Shown: one piece after another, positions 28,926 to 38,547 of the stretch | Numbering within the stretch: position 1 is the first letter of the stretch | How the letters are laid out: each line of letters opens with the position of its first letter | Source of the DNA: Sphaerulina vaccinii | Taxonomy: Eukaryota > Ascomycota > Dothideomycetes > Mycosphaerellales > Mycosphaerellaceae | Assembly: GCA_022570795.1 (NCBI GenBank) | Contig: JAKUDP010000003.1 | Location: 1,054,001-1,118,000, forward strand | Direction of reading: 5' to 3' | Length of the DNA: 64,000 nt | Position numbers and translations under genes: made by a program | The notes under the pieces: model-generated | Told to the model about the DNA's origin: nothing | The model's input: only the letters and a program-made list of their open reading frames with translations | Database searches by the model: none

Positions 28926-31271
28926 CTAGAACTCCGGCAATGGCATCGAACGGCCCTGAGCCTCCTTTGCAGCCTTCACGAATCTGGCCCTTTCTTCTTC
29001 CTCCTTGAATTCAATTCTCACACCATTCACTCTTTTGAGTATAGCGTCTTTTTCTGCGGCTTTGGATTGTGCGACAACGCCGAAGCTGGCGCTGCGAGCT
29101 CTTTCTGCTTGTCGGGCTGTTGCGCCTGGTCGGACGACTGTCACGTCGATGCCTTTGACGCGCGCGTGCTTTGCGCCGTCTTCTTTCACTCGTACATGTT
29201 GCCGGCTGTTGTTGATCCACCATCGCGCCCAACCTTCGCCAAAGTTCGAAGAAATGTGCATGAGTGCCATCACGCCGCCTGCTGCACCGGGTGTTTCAAC
29301 TCCATCTTCCTCCCACAGACGAAGCATCTCGATATTAGCGAATTGTTCCTCGAATGCAAAAGCGCCTTTCAATCCTTCGTGTATCACTGTCGTTTTCGTC
29401 GTGCGGAAAGAGCCCAGAAGCATTCTTCCGAAGACTGCTGACTGGAAGTTGATCGCATCGGACTCAGTGGCGAAGTAATAGTTGATCCAGTTGGTCTTCT
29501 TCTCGTCCTTCAGCATCGCGCCCCACCCCTCTGCGTGAAACTTCAGTCCCATGCCGGGCTCGTCTGTGGGCTGCAGGGAGACCTTCTCCGGCTCAAAATA
29601 CGAGCAGTATGGCACAGTCTCCTGCGACTCGGAGAGCTTCTGTTGTAGCCGCACCTCATTGTCGTCCGAAAGACACCATACCGAAGTGACCACCTTTGTG
29701 CCTCCGTGTTCGCGATTTTCTCTTTTGCGGATCACGCAGATTCGACATTCCTTGCAGGCCTCTTTCATCTCGACATTGTATCGTACGTCCGCGATCTCTG
29801 GGTTATGCTGCGCGAACTCTACTAGCTTGCCACGGACATCGCATAGTATCGCCGCATTGCGGAAAAGCTGCTTCTCGAACTTGATTGCTTCGTTAACGCC
29901 GTTCGCTTCAAGCTGTATCGTCTGTCGATGCGGAAATTTCATATTCGATCGCGCTGTTCGAGGCCGTTCCTCTACATCGCTTCTTGTTCTTTGTAATGTC
30001 GAGAAAATGGTCGAGGGTGTCGCGACGGGCTGTGAATCATTTCTGTGGCCTATCGCAGGTGGTGGCAGAAGTTCTGGCGATCTTGATGCCGAGGAGCTTC
30101 GCGCTGGAGGTGGAGGTGGCGGCCGCCGTCGTGTGCTTTTCAAAGGCAGTGGAGGCGCATCGACTTCTTCCTCTTCTTCATAGATGTCTCGACTTCCGCC
30201 AACAGAAGCTTGGTAGTCTTCCTCGACTGCGGCGAACAGTGCTGGTAATGTTGCAGATTCTCGCCTCCAAGATGTGCGTCTCGAAGACTCTCCTGCATAT
30301 GCGCTGTCCTTCGGTGATGCGCATGAGTCTCTGCTGTCGCCGATACTGCCTCTCAGATTTGTTGGCGATCCAGATTCAAATTCCCAATCGGCGATGCGAG
30401 CATGGTGTTCATTCTCATATGTCGCTTCTTCTTGAACTGATGTGAAGTTGGCCGTTGCGCTAGCGCGCATTGGCGATTTCGCGGAACGTTTTTGTCTGCT
30501 ATGAGAACTAGCGTGGTAGTTTGCAGTTATTGGAGGTGGTTCCAGCATTCTGGGTTCTGTGCTACTCAACGGTCGGTCGGAAATGGACGAGCTGGAAGTG
30601 CTTGCGCTGCCACGGTGGTGTCCATACTCGATCTGTCGTTGTCCTCTTGGCTCGAGTGAGGGAGTACTGTTGACAATCTTCATAATAACTGCATGTACGT
30701 CGCTGATTTTCTGGCCTAGATCTCCGCTCAACTTATCGTGTATCGAAGCCACATTCTGTGCCATTGGCAGGACTGTTCTCTCCAGGCGGGCAAGACTGCG
30801 TGATTGGAGTGCCTGCATGGTCAAATCGATGCAATCGACATGCATCTGCAGCATGTTCCGTAGCGCCTGTATATCCCCACCCTCTGCAGTCCACTTGAAC
30901 GTCCGGTAGTTTGCCAGCACGACGGTGCTCCAACTACGTTCCACCACAAATCCATGGCCTGTGTCCTTTTTCTTGATAACCTGATACCGATCCACGAAGC
31001 TCTCAAGATCTTCGAGCGTTTTCCTCGCACTTTCCAAGATAGTGTTGACCGCATATTTCGTCTGATCTTCTGCCTGAGACAGAATGCTACCATCTTCATG
31101 TAGTGCTTCAGCCACTAGCTTTAGCGCCTCGCTCAGACTATTCGACTCTCTTTCAACTTCAGCGAATTCGCTCGGGGCACTTTTCGCTCCATGGGTGAAC
31201 GCTCGGCCGATCTTCCACGCTGTCTGTGACAGCATGAGGATGTCGCCGATTGACAAAGGCTGTAGGGCCAT
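28926..31271 (-). CDS. Fungal-specific protein with STAND-type N-terminal helical domain
   Basis: Single exon, 781 aa. Residues 1-200 read PLSIGDILMLSQTAWKIGRAF, then ESNSLSEALKLVAEAL and FVDRYQVIKKK; this helical arrangement resembles the 'fungal N-terminal domain' found ahead of NACHT/ankyrin STAND proteins in filamentous ascomycetes. A disordered, Ser/Arg/Pro-rich middle (about 210-440, PPPPPPARSSSASRSP) follows. The C-terminal third (about 470-770) is a folded region with CRICVIRKRENREHGGTK, KVVTSVWCLSDDNE, TNWINYYFATESDAINFQ and RIEFKEEEERARFVK, which look like two beta-rich PH-like modules, but I cannot name the family. No NTPase motif is present, so it is not a complete STAND protein. 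A scaffold or signalling role is possible. Confidence 0.78.
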   Translation of the reverse strand: MALQPLSIGDILMLSQTAWKIGRAFTHGAKSAPSEFAEVERESNSLSEALKLVAEALHEDGSILSQAEDQTKYAVNTILESARKTLEDLESFVDRYQVIKKKDTGHGFVVERSWSTVVLANYRTFKWTAEGGDIQALRNMLQMHVDCIDLTMQALQSRSLARLERTVLPMAQNVASIHDKLSGDLGQKISDVHAVIMKIVNSTPSLEPRGQRQIEYGHHRGSASTSSSSISDRPLSSTEPRMLEPPPITANYHASSHSRQKRSAKSPMRASATANFTSVQEEATYENEHHARIADWEFESGSPTNLRGSIGDSRDSCASPKDSAYAGESSRRTSWRRESATLPALFAAVEEDYQASVGGSRDIYEEEEEVDAPPLPLKSTRRRPPPPPPARSSSASRSPELLPPPAIGHRNDSQPVATPSTIFSTLQRTRSDVEERPRTARSNMKFPHRQTIQLEANGVNEAIKFEKQLFRNAAILCDVRGKLVEFAQHNPEIADVRYNVEMKEACKECRICVIRKRENREHGGTKVVTSVWCLSDDNEVRLQQKLSESQETVPYCSYFEPEKVSLQPTDEPGMGLKFHAEGWGAMLKDEKKTNWINYYFATESDAINFQSAVFGRMLLGSFRTTKTTVIHEGLKGAFAFEEQFANIEMLRLWEEDGVETPGAAGGVMALMHISSNFGEGWARWWINNSRQHVRVKEDGAKHARVKGIDVTVVRPGATARQAERARSASFGVVAQSKAAEKDAILKRVNGVRIEFKEEEERARFVKAAKEAQGRSMPLPEF

Positions 31272-31542
31272 TTCGGCGAGAAGTCGGGTCCCAAAGACCT
31301 GGTCTCGACTGCTTGTGCTTCGCTCCCCTAGCTTTGATCGTATGGCGTTCGACGGAGCAAGCAGATCAGTTCATACACTGCTTGTAGGTCCAGGAAGCCA
31401 GGACTTCTCTCGCTTTGATTAGTATCATGGGTATCGTCTGTCCTGAGCAGTTTAGCAGTTCATGAGATAGTGTGACTCGATGTGATGAAGCTGGGGGGAC
31501 AGAGAGGCAAGAGCGGCCATTGCAAGGTTCAAGAGGAGATGG
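31272..31542. other. Short intergenic stretch
   Basis: 271 bp that includes the promoter side of the 781-aa gene. Nothing distinct seen. Confidence 0.35.
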
Positions 31543-32220
31543 CTAGTAGCAGCCTACATCAGTACCTACAGATGTGGTTGTACGAGCTTCCTCCAGTCCT
31601 CTAATCACATCTTCCTGCCTGTACACAGCCCACGCGGCTCCGAACTCGATCAAGGCGGAGCAATAGATCCTTCGAGCCACGCGAATGCCTCAGCGGTCTT
31701 TAGCCATGTGCTGAACGCTCGCGTCACCAGCGTTCTATCTCGAGCATGTTTCCGGTCAGGCATCGAGGCTACACGTGCGTCGATCATTGGACAGAGCTTG
31801 TGGAAGCTGTGACGCCCGGTGCCGACGAGGTCCTGTAGGAGGACATATTGCTAAAGACAGCAAGATGGCTTGAAGAAACTGCAAGATGTGTGACGAGGAA
31901 GAGCTCGAAAGAAAGGATGAAAGGATGGATGGACGATCGAGCACAAGGAAAGGGACAAGAAGAGGTCTTGAATCGCAACCGTGTCACTGGAACCGTCCCG
32001 AGTCTCCTTGGTGCCCGTGTACCTGCCAAGATCGACGAGGCTCTACCAGCTTTCTGATGCTGCAATTGTTCTTCCTTCCACGATGGAACTAGCCTGACGA
32101 TGATATGACTTGCATAGGCTAGTCCAGCTTCAAGATAAGCCAGCTCTTGAGCAGGGGACAGCCATACACATGGCCAATTCGCAGTGTTAGAAGATCCAGG
32201 CCGACGCGATCAGTCTGTAA
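31543..32220 (-). pseudogene. Unidentified gene relic with frame breaks
   Basis: Coding-like minus-strand segments follow each other in changing frames: TANWPCVWLSPAQELAYLEAG and HIIVRLVPSWKEEQLQHQKA (about 32200-32040); then, after a CT-rich stretch ending in TTTAG (31851-31853), QYVLLQDLVGTGRHSFHKLC, PMIDARVASMPDRKHARDRT and VTRAFSTWLKTAEAFAWLEG; then, shifted by one base near 31650, LIEFGAAWAVYRQEDVIRGL and EEARTTTSVG, with TAG at 31543-31545. An intron between the first two pieces is plausible but the phases do not match, and the last shift has no splice sites. I infer a decayed gene of a family I do not recognise; an unmodelled intron could rescue part of it. Confidence 0.45.
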
Positions 32221-32338
32221 GTATATGTATGAACGTAACACATCAATGACGCGCATTCGGTGCCATGTATTGGCTCAATACCTCCTCTTCCTTTCGCGTA
32301 TGAACACCATTCAAGCCATTTGACCCCCACAGAGCATT

Positions 32339-33133
32339 ATGGATGACTGGCAGGATGCTGCCCTTTCAAACAGACACATGCACAATCGTGTCGGTAAACA
32401 GGGCAGAGGAAAGGGTGGAAAGAGCAATGGCAGTTTCAATGTGCAGAAGACGCTCGGAACATATGAGCTCAAGTGTCCAGCGGCAGCTAAGCTTGCCAAA
32501 GAGATTGGTGGGGAGAAGGAGAAAGCAAAAGAGCCTGTATTGGAGATATACAACTTGAATGAGCTCGGCAATGCGCTGGTCGGAGACATAGTCTTGCCTG
32601 GCGCTCTCCGTGGCGTTTTACTCATGGCTGCGAGTAGGAAGACCATGAAGGTGGCTGAGAAGGCGACCGAAGAGCCAGAAGAGAACGATGAACAAGAAAT
32701 CGAGAATGGTAAGGAAGCCCGCGAGGATGATGGCGCGGAGAGTCGATCCGATGAAGAGAGTGCTGAAGAATCGGAGGAGTCGGGTGAAGAACAGCACGGT
32801 TCTGATGAAGACGATCTTGAGCGAAAGAGATATCAGCAATTCGAGAAAAACAGCTTCCGCAACCCGAAATTCTGGATCAGCTGGCGAGGCCACAAGGATC
32901 AGGCAGCCATTGAGGCGCAGGCTTCACAGGTGCCTAGCGAAGACACTGAAGAAGGGAGCTCAAATTTGAGCGGTGCTGGGTATCTGAACTTCTCTGGCAA
33001 CAATTGCGAAAGATTCAATGCGACTCTGAGCTGCGAAGTGCTTGGCTGGGACAATGTCAAGCTGAAAGGGTTCAAACTCAAAAGTCATTCTGCACGCGAC
33101 TTTCAAGTGCAGTGGACAAGACAACACAGCTGA
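32339..33133 (+). CDS. Acidic hypothetical protein of a Dothideomycete-type family
   Basis: Single exon, 264 aa from ATG 32339. Two conserved-looking ends flank a disordered acidic centre (about 105-165, rich in Glu/Asp/Ser). The N-terminal part reads SNGSFNVQKTLGTYELKCPA and LEIYNLNELGNALVGDIVLPG, and RGVLLMAASRKTM; the C-terminal part reads FEKNSFRNPKFWISWRG, GYLNFSGNNCERFNATLSCE and LGWDNVKLKGFKL. Both look like beta-rich modules with F-W-x-x-W-x-G and F-x-G-N-x-C-x-x-F patterns that I associate with uncharacterised Dothideomycete proteins. No signal peptide, membrane helix or catalytic motif. Role unknown. Relic genes lie just upstream. Confidence 0.68.
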   Translation: MDDWQDAALSNRHMHNRVGKQGRGKGGKSNGSFNVQKTLGTYELKCPAAAKLAKEIGGEKEKAKEPVLEIYNLNELGNALVGDIVLPGALRGVLLMAASRKTMKVAEKATEEPEENDEQEIENGKEAREDDGAESRSDEESAEESEESGEEQHGSDEDDLERKRYQQFEKNSFRNPKFWISWRGHKDQAAIEAQASQVPSEDTEEGSSNLSGAGYLNFSGNNCERFNATLSCEVLGWDNVKLKGFKLKSHSARDFQVQWTRQHS

Positions 33134-33590
33134 AAAGGGTGCTCTCACTCTTCGTGCAAGCACCACGCGACCGAAGTCCCAGACAAAGCCGTAAAGCTAT
33201 TGGTTCGGGTTTCAGAGAATACTACGTGGACGAGACCACGCAGCTGCACTGTGCCATTCACTCATCTGTCGCGAACTGATCTCCACTTGTTCGAGATCTC
33301 ACATGTCAAGTTTCGGCCTCAATGGTACCTTTTTGACTTTTCGAGCCACCACCAAACATCGAGAAAGGAACTGTCTTCATGACTCTCAGAGGTGAGGTTC
33401 ACTGATTCGGCAGCTCCACAGTTGGTTCCAGCTGGGCTGGAAGTTGTCAGCAAGCAAACACGACTCAAGAACATCACACCAGAAATGCAGTGCGGAACAC
33501 ACGCAGAACCCACGCTCGCCTCTACGAATTTCAAGAACCGCCACGCCAGCAGGAAGCCAGACCGTCGAGTCACACAATTCAACTCTGAGG
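33134..33590. other. Intergenic stretch
   Basis: 457 bp holding the 3' UTR of the acidic protein and the 5' region of the RBR gene. No separate gene is supported. Confidence 0.4.
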
Positions 33591-35791
33591 ATGGAGACAA
33601 CATTTGACTGCGTGTGCTGTGGCGACGATTTCACCTCTATCCCGATTCAGATTCAGGGCAGCAATGTGTGCGTCGAGTGCTTCAAGACTGGTATTTTGCC
33701 ACAATTTGAGGAGGCGCTGGAAGACGAGACAAAGTACCCAGTACAGTGGGGTGGACACGAGCTCAGCATACAAGACTATCTGGACTATGTGCCACTGGAC
33801 CTACTCACTCGGTGGAACGAGAAGCTACAAGAATACCAAACAGATGTGCAGGACAGACTATACTGCCGTGGCGATGTTGCGCTTAAGTCGTGTATGAAGC
33901 GCGCAGCTTCAGTGCTAGCAAAGACTGTATCATTTGCCGAGACGCTCTCTGATCCTCCACAGGCACCAGGCCAACAGGACAGCTCACGACCTCTGGAAAA
34001 GTGCAGTGCGTTCCTCGGAAGCAAACATCAGATACGCGAAGCCCTCGTTGCCCCAACTGTGCTGATCCTCGCTAATCTCCCACCTCACACTGGGAAGCTC
34101 ACTGGATTAGAGCCTGCAGCTCAGGCCTTTGGTCGCATTACCGAGTATCGTCTGCTACGTGCAGATCCCACTTTTGTCGCCGAGTTGACATTTGTCGATA
34201 ATGGTGCAGCTCAGCAATTCCTGGCAAAGTATCACAAGTCGTCAGATGGAGTACTGGATATTTCCATTGCAGACCAGCACATAGCTCACCTGAAAGGTCG
34301 CATCGTGGAGTGCAAACGATGCGCCTCTGAGATCTGCTCTAAATGCTCTAAAGTACTCGCGAAACAAGAGTGCCACGACTGCGAGCTGGACGCCAATGAT
34401 GACCCATTCAGAGGACTGATTCGTGGGAGGGACTATCAGCAATGTCCAAAGTCGTCGTGCCAGATCAAGATTGCGCTTCGGGACGGTTGTAACCATATGC
34501 GCTGCTCCTTCTGTCGGACGAGCTTCTGCTTCATTTGTGGCCAAGAGGTGAGTTTACGGATGTCTCTGCGCACTTGCTCCCACCGGGGTAGCATGTTGCG
34601 AGATGGATAGCTTGAGAATGCTTTGAACGTTTCAGAGATACTTGCTTACAATCACATAGGTTGGTCAATCTCGTGACCACTGGAGGGTTGGAAAACCTTG
34701 TCCAAGATATGGCTTCCCAGGCTCAGAGCGAGCGATACACGATGATCCAGCTGCTGCCAGGGCCAGGATCGGCGCAGCATTGCGGAATGCTCGGGCTCTT
34801 CTCGAAACACAACAACAACAGCGCGAGGCGCAACAACGTCAATTGAGAGCCCTGGAAGCCATAGAATCGGAGAGAAGAAGAGCAGAGGAGCACACAAGGC
34901 TGGTGACACGTCCGGAATTTCGTCTTATGCTGGAGGAACAAGCTCACCTAGAACGCCTGATCACCTGGCTAAGAACCCAGGATCCGCTGCGCACACGTAC
35001 GGTTGCCATCCGTCACCTCTTGGATACGCTTTTTAGCGCAACTGAAGTTCACGCGGCTCACCTACACTTACGACCTGGTGAGACATTGTATCATCACCGG
35101 CCAGAGGCACAAGACGCGAATCTACGCGTTCGGCATTGGATATGGACAACAGGCTTGAGCAGGATGTTTGAGTGGCATCATATCACTTCCTTGACCGGTA
35201 AGTGCAACATCTCACAGATCTCGAATCGACTAGGCCACTGAGCGCAATGCCCGAGTCCGTTCAGAAACTAGCGCCCTTTTCAGAGATACTTGCTGACTTT
35301 TATACTTAGGCATAATATCTCGCTATAACGATGCCTGGGATGGTCATACTCACCTGCTGGTCATGAGTGACCACATCCTCGGTCGGCTACGGACTGCCCA
35401 CCGTGCCATCACTCAAGAGGTGCTAGGTCACTTACTACCGCTCCACGCATGGGCTGCCAACCGTGCCTTTCACGGATGGGTCCTGCAAGTTAGAGAATTG
35501 TGTCTTCTTCTGGAGATCGGCACAGATTACTACCTACACCAAAAGCGCATCAGTGTTGAGTCAAGACAGCTGTCTGCACTCATGCAATCTCTGGTCCATC
35601 CACGCTATCAAGAAGTCTTAGGAACACTGCAGGCCAACCGAGAGATCATGGAGAGTGCCCTGGCAAAGCGCGTGAGCGCAACGCTTTTTCCTGTGATTCA
35701 GGCATACGATTTGGCCTCGTCGAGAGACTTCCTGACGTTACAAATGAACGGCAATGGGCCAGCTTCAGCGGTGAGTACACGCGTTGATTGA
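33591..35791 (+). CDS. RBR-type E3 ubiquitin ligase with RRM-like insert
   Basis: Three exons, 33591-34547, 34660-35197 and 35310-35791, 658 aa. The first zinc cluster is at the very N-terminus (FDCVCCGDDF...CVECFKTG). After WGGHELSIQDYLDYVPLDLL and a linker comes a stretch like an RNA-recognition motif (VLILANLPPHTGKLTG, FVAELTFVDNGAAQQFL). A Cys-rich IBR end (CKRCASEICSKCSKVLAKQE) leads to RING2: YQQCPKSSCQIKIALRDGCN, HMRCSFCRTSFCFICGQ, then HWRVGKPCPRYGFPGS across intron 1. The Cys in NHMRCSFC fits the position of the catalytic thioester Cys in RBR ligases. The C-terminal half is helical (Gln/Arg/Glu-rich coiled coil about 415-470). It should transfer ubiquitin through a Cys intermediate. 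Start 33591 is the first ATG in frame. A further 3' exon after 35775 is possible. Confidence 0.84.
34548..34659 (+). other. 112-nt intron 1 of RBR gene (introner-like candidate)
   Basis: GTGAGT...ACATAG, 112 nt. Near the 3' end it carries TTTCAGAGATACTTGCTTAC, shared with intron 2 except one base; CTTAC is the likely branch-point site. Confidence 0.8.
35198..35309 (+). other. 112-nt intron 2 of RBR gene (introner-like candidate)
   Basis: GTAAGT...ACTTAG, also exactly 112 nt. It carries TTTCAGAGATACTTGCTGAC at the same place near its 3' end; CTGAC would be the branch-point site. Confidence 0.8.
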
Positions 35792-36702
35792 GGACCAAGG
35801 CGCTATGGGACAGTATAGATAGCGCGAGCTAGCAGAGAAGAACGTCTAAGTGCAGTGAAGGAAGCCTAGCAATATCCCTGTCCAAAAGCATCAACTGAGG
35901 CATCGTACCTCCAGACAAGACCGTAAAGCAGTCCAAGCAGCTGCCAGAGATGACCCTTCCTTTCAGAATCAATGCGAGAGGATAGCAAAGTGGAAATGCC
36001 CAAGTCGCAAAGTGTACCCAAGATTCGGCTCCGACTTCATTTTTCATTCCGATACCCTGGCAAGTCTAAGCAAAGCATGAGATCGACACACTAATGATTT
36101 CTCTAGCCTTTTGGCATGTGAAAGATAGAAAATACGAAGGAGCTGGTTTTGCATGACCGGATTTTCGACGCCTAACACCCGCCTTTGACATCAATATCCT
36201 AGGGCTTTATAGCACTTCTTGCGCACAAATAGATATTTTTGTGACCGGAAGACTAATATGCATCGATCTGTCTATTTAGTTTTCGCTATTTGCATACTGT
36301 TATAACGTAAGCGCAAGAAAGGTATCTGTTAACAGAGGTGCGGGAAGATCCGGCCACGCTAAACCAGCTCCTTCGTAGAAAGGATACCATTGCAAACTGA
36401 GCAACATTCAATACCACATGCTGTTCCATAAGAAATCTATCGATTGAAGGCTGACTAGCCTAATCACATACTTGTCCTAATTCCATATTCGCATCTCACT
36501 GTACTCAATTCTCTCCATCATGATCCTAGACAAACTTGGCGGTCGCGAACATTGTGTCGTGATTTCGTAAGATCTCGTAGAAACACGCGTCCTCCTCATG
36601 CGCATGCGCCTGAATGCCCAATGCATGTCCAAGTCCAAGGCCACATTATGTCCCTCGCCAGCAGTGGACTGACTTCGATCTCATCGCATTATCTGTCCGT
36701 AT
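35792..36702. other. Gene-free stretch with MITE
   Basis: About 900 bp, AT-richer than its surroundings, between the RBR and YOP1 genes. It contains the 241-bp inverted-repeat element described separately. No gene is supported. Confidence 0.5.
36135..36375. mobile_element. 241-bp MITE with ~34-bp inverted repeats and TA target site
   Basis: The left end starts CGAAGGAGCTGGTTTT and the right end is CTAAACCAGCTCCTTCG, i.e. inverted repeats identical over the first 15 bp and matching about 30 of 34. TA dinucleotides at 36133-36134 and 36376-36377 flank the repeats, as for Tc1/mariner-type elements. The centre is AT-rich with no open frame. Three of the four mismatches are A/T on the left against G/C on the right, i.e. 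transitions compatible with RIP. No copy elsewhere in this window was noticed. Confidence 0.78.
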
Positions 36703-37698
36703 TTACTGAGCCTTAGCAGCGTTGGCCTTGGCCTTGAGGCTGGCAGATGGGTCCTCGCTGAAGAAGCGGGCGAAGAGTGGCTGGAGGAGCGATCGGAAGA
36801 CGACTTGTGCGCCACTACAAGTACAATATGTTAGCATGAGTCTGATGCGCTGCTGGAAGAGCTCGCCGAGCCATAGCAAAGCGTGGAAAGCTTCGAGAAG
36901 AGGTACGTACCCGGTCTGAGGAAGAGCCATCCAGAGGACAAGGATGAACTTGAAGGTGTAGTAGAATGGGAACCAGTAGACGGCGTTGATAGCAGACTCA
37001 ATCACAGTGAAGAAGGCGTAGACCACCCAGTACTATCAAAAGTCGTCAGCGCCTTGTTCGTGTACTTCTTTTGTTCTTTCTTTCCACGTACTGTCAGCCA
37101 TTGGCTATCGTCAGCCTTTGTGCTGGAGAAGAGGGCTCCGAGAGAGTAGTATGCTGGAATGGCAAATCCGGCAGTGTTGACAAGAAACTCGCCGGCAATG
37201 TTGAAGAAGACGAGGAAGAAGTAGAGGGCACCGAGTCCGAGGACGACGTAGACCTTTGGGACACTGGTCTGCTGCTCGAAGTTGTTGAGGGCGGGGTACT
37301 TGCTGAGCTGCGATGGCGATGTCGTTAGTGATGGTCTACTTCAGCGCAAAGTGTAGAACATCAGACATACCTCCTTGTCGAGCGCGGAGAGGTGGTACTG
37401 AGCCCTGTGAGTGTTATCAGCTTGATGTTCAACAACTTGACAGCTATCTCCAGCATAGCTTCGCCCAGCCTACGACAGTTGCCCTCGAGCTCAATAATGG
37501 TGCGCGCATAACAGGCGATGGAGTGTACGGTGGATCATGCCACCGAGATACCCCATGCATACTGCCATCATCGAGCTCGAGGATGCAATCTGTCCAGTTC
37601 CGCCGGAAGCCTGCAGCGAGAAGTGCAGTGCAGGCGGTGTCGCGCTACAGCTCAGATCGGACGACATACCGTTCCTGGACGCTTCCTGACTGAGACAT
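36703..37698 (-). CDS. YOP1: Yop1/REEP (DP1/TB2/HVA22) ER-shaping protein
   Basis: Five exons, 37670-37698, 37371-37404, 37092-37307, 36911-37032 and 36703-36814, total 170 aa, the family's usual size. All four introns (265, 63, 59, 96 nt) have GT...AG ends. The spliced protein reads AQYHLSALDKELSKYPALNN, VPKVYVVLGLGALYFFLVFF (first hairpin), AGFAIPAYYSLGAL, then DDSQWLTYWVVYAFFTVIES and YWFPFYYTFKFILVLWMALP (second hairpin), and QVVFRSLLQPLFARFF. The paired hydrophobic hairpins wedge into the ER membrane and curve tubules. The C-terminus (LKAKANAAKAQ) is an amphipathic basic tail. Intron 1 (37405-37669) is unusually long for this window and is GC-rich. Identity is firm. Confidence 0.94.
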
Positions 37699-38547
37699 GT
37701 TGTTGGCGATACGATGGCTGTTGTTCGTAGTGTTGTCGCTGGTGTGCTGGTTGTGTGGGAGAAAGTGGCTCGAACGTTGAGTTGTAATAAAGAAGTCTAG
37801 AGAACTTGTTTCCAGCTCACTGACGTGGGAAGACCGGATCCACCTATCCGATGCTCTTGCGATCGCAAATCTGTCCTTCTACGTGGGTGTTCACGAGGCA
37901 ATTGCGCGAGAGTGTACAGTTCAGGGGAAAGGCGCGATCATGCACAATCGATCTATACAGCAATTCTCTTTTTCATCACACATCCACAATGTCGAAATGT
38001 CGTTTGCGAACAGTCTTGGCTTGGTCGAGCTCCGATCTACGAGAGCCCAGCTGTGTGTAAGCGTGCGGCTCTTCCCGAAGCGGTTGCTGTCTTCTCCAGA
38101 GCCATGTAAACACACCACAACAACACTGCTCTCCGATATAACATCGGCCCAGCACCCACCGAGCACCCACCGCAGGCCACCACAGACTTCCAGGATCTGC
38201 TGGGGATACTAACATCTTAGCAAGAGTCGCCATACACCCATCGACCCTTCGCGACGTGCCCACCGATCGATCTATCCAGCCCGTTCGCGAAAAGCGAGGT
38301 CATTTCGAAACCAGCTCGCATTCCACAATCTATGTTCATGAAAACCATAGGTATCACATCTCCAACACCTTCCACCCCATACACCGATCATCACGTCGGT
38401 GCCAGTGCTATGCGATAGTGCTGTAGTCGAATTCTAGTCGAGATCTGGAGTTGTTGCTGACCCCAGCCACAGAGCAAAAGCCAAATCTTAGGATCACAAC
38501 ATCGGGATAAACATCATAACACAGCACATCATACATTGTACAGTCCA
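37699..38547. other. Divergent promoter YOP1 / RFX
   Basis: 849 bp between two divergent start codons. The RFX side (38300-38547) is A-rich with CACAACAT repeats typical of a long fungal 5' UTR. Several short frames exist but none is supported as a gene. Confidence 0.5.
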
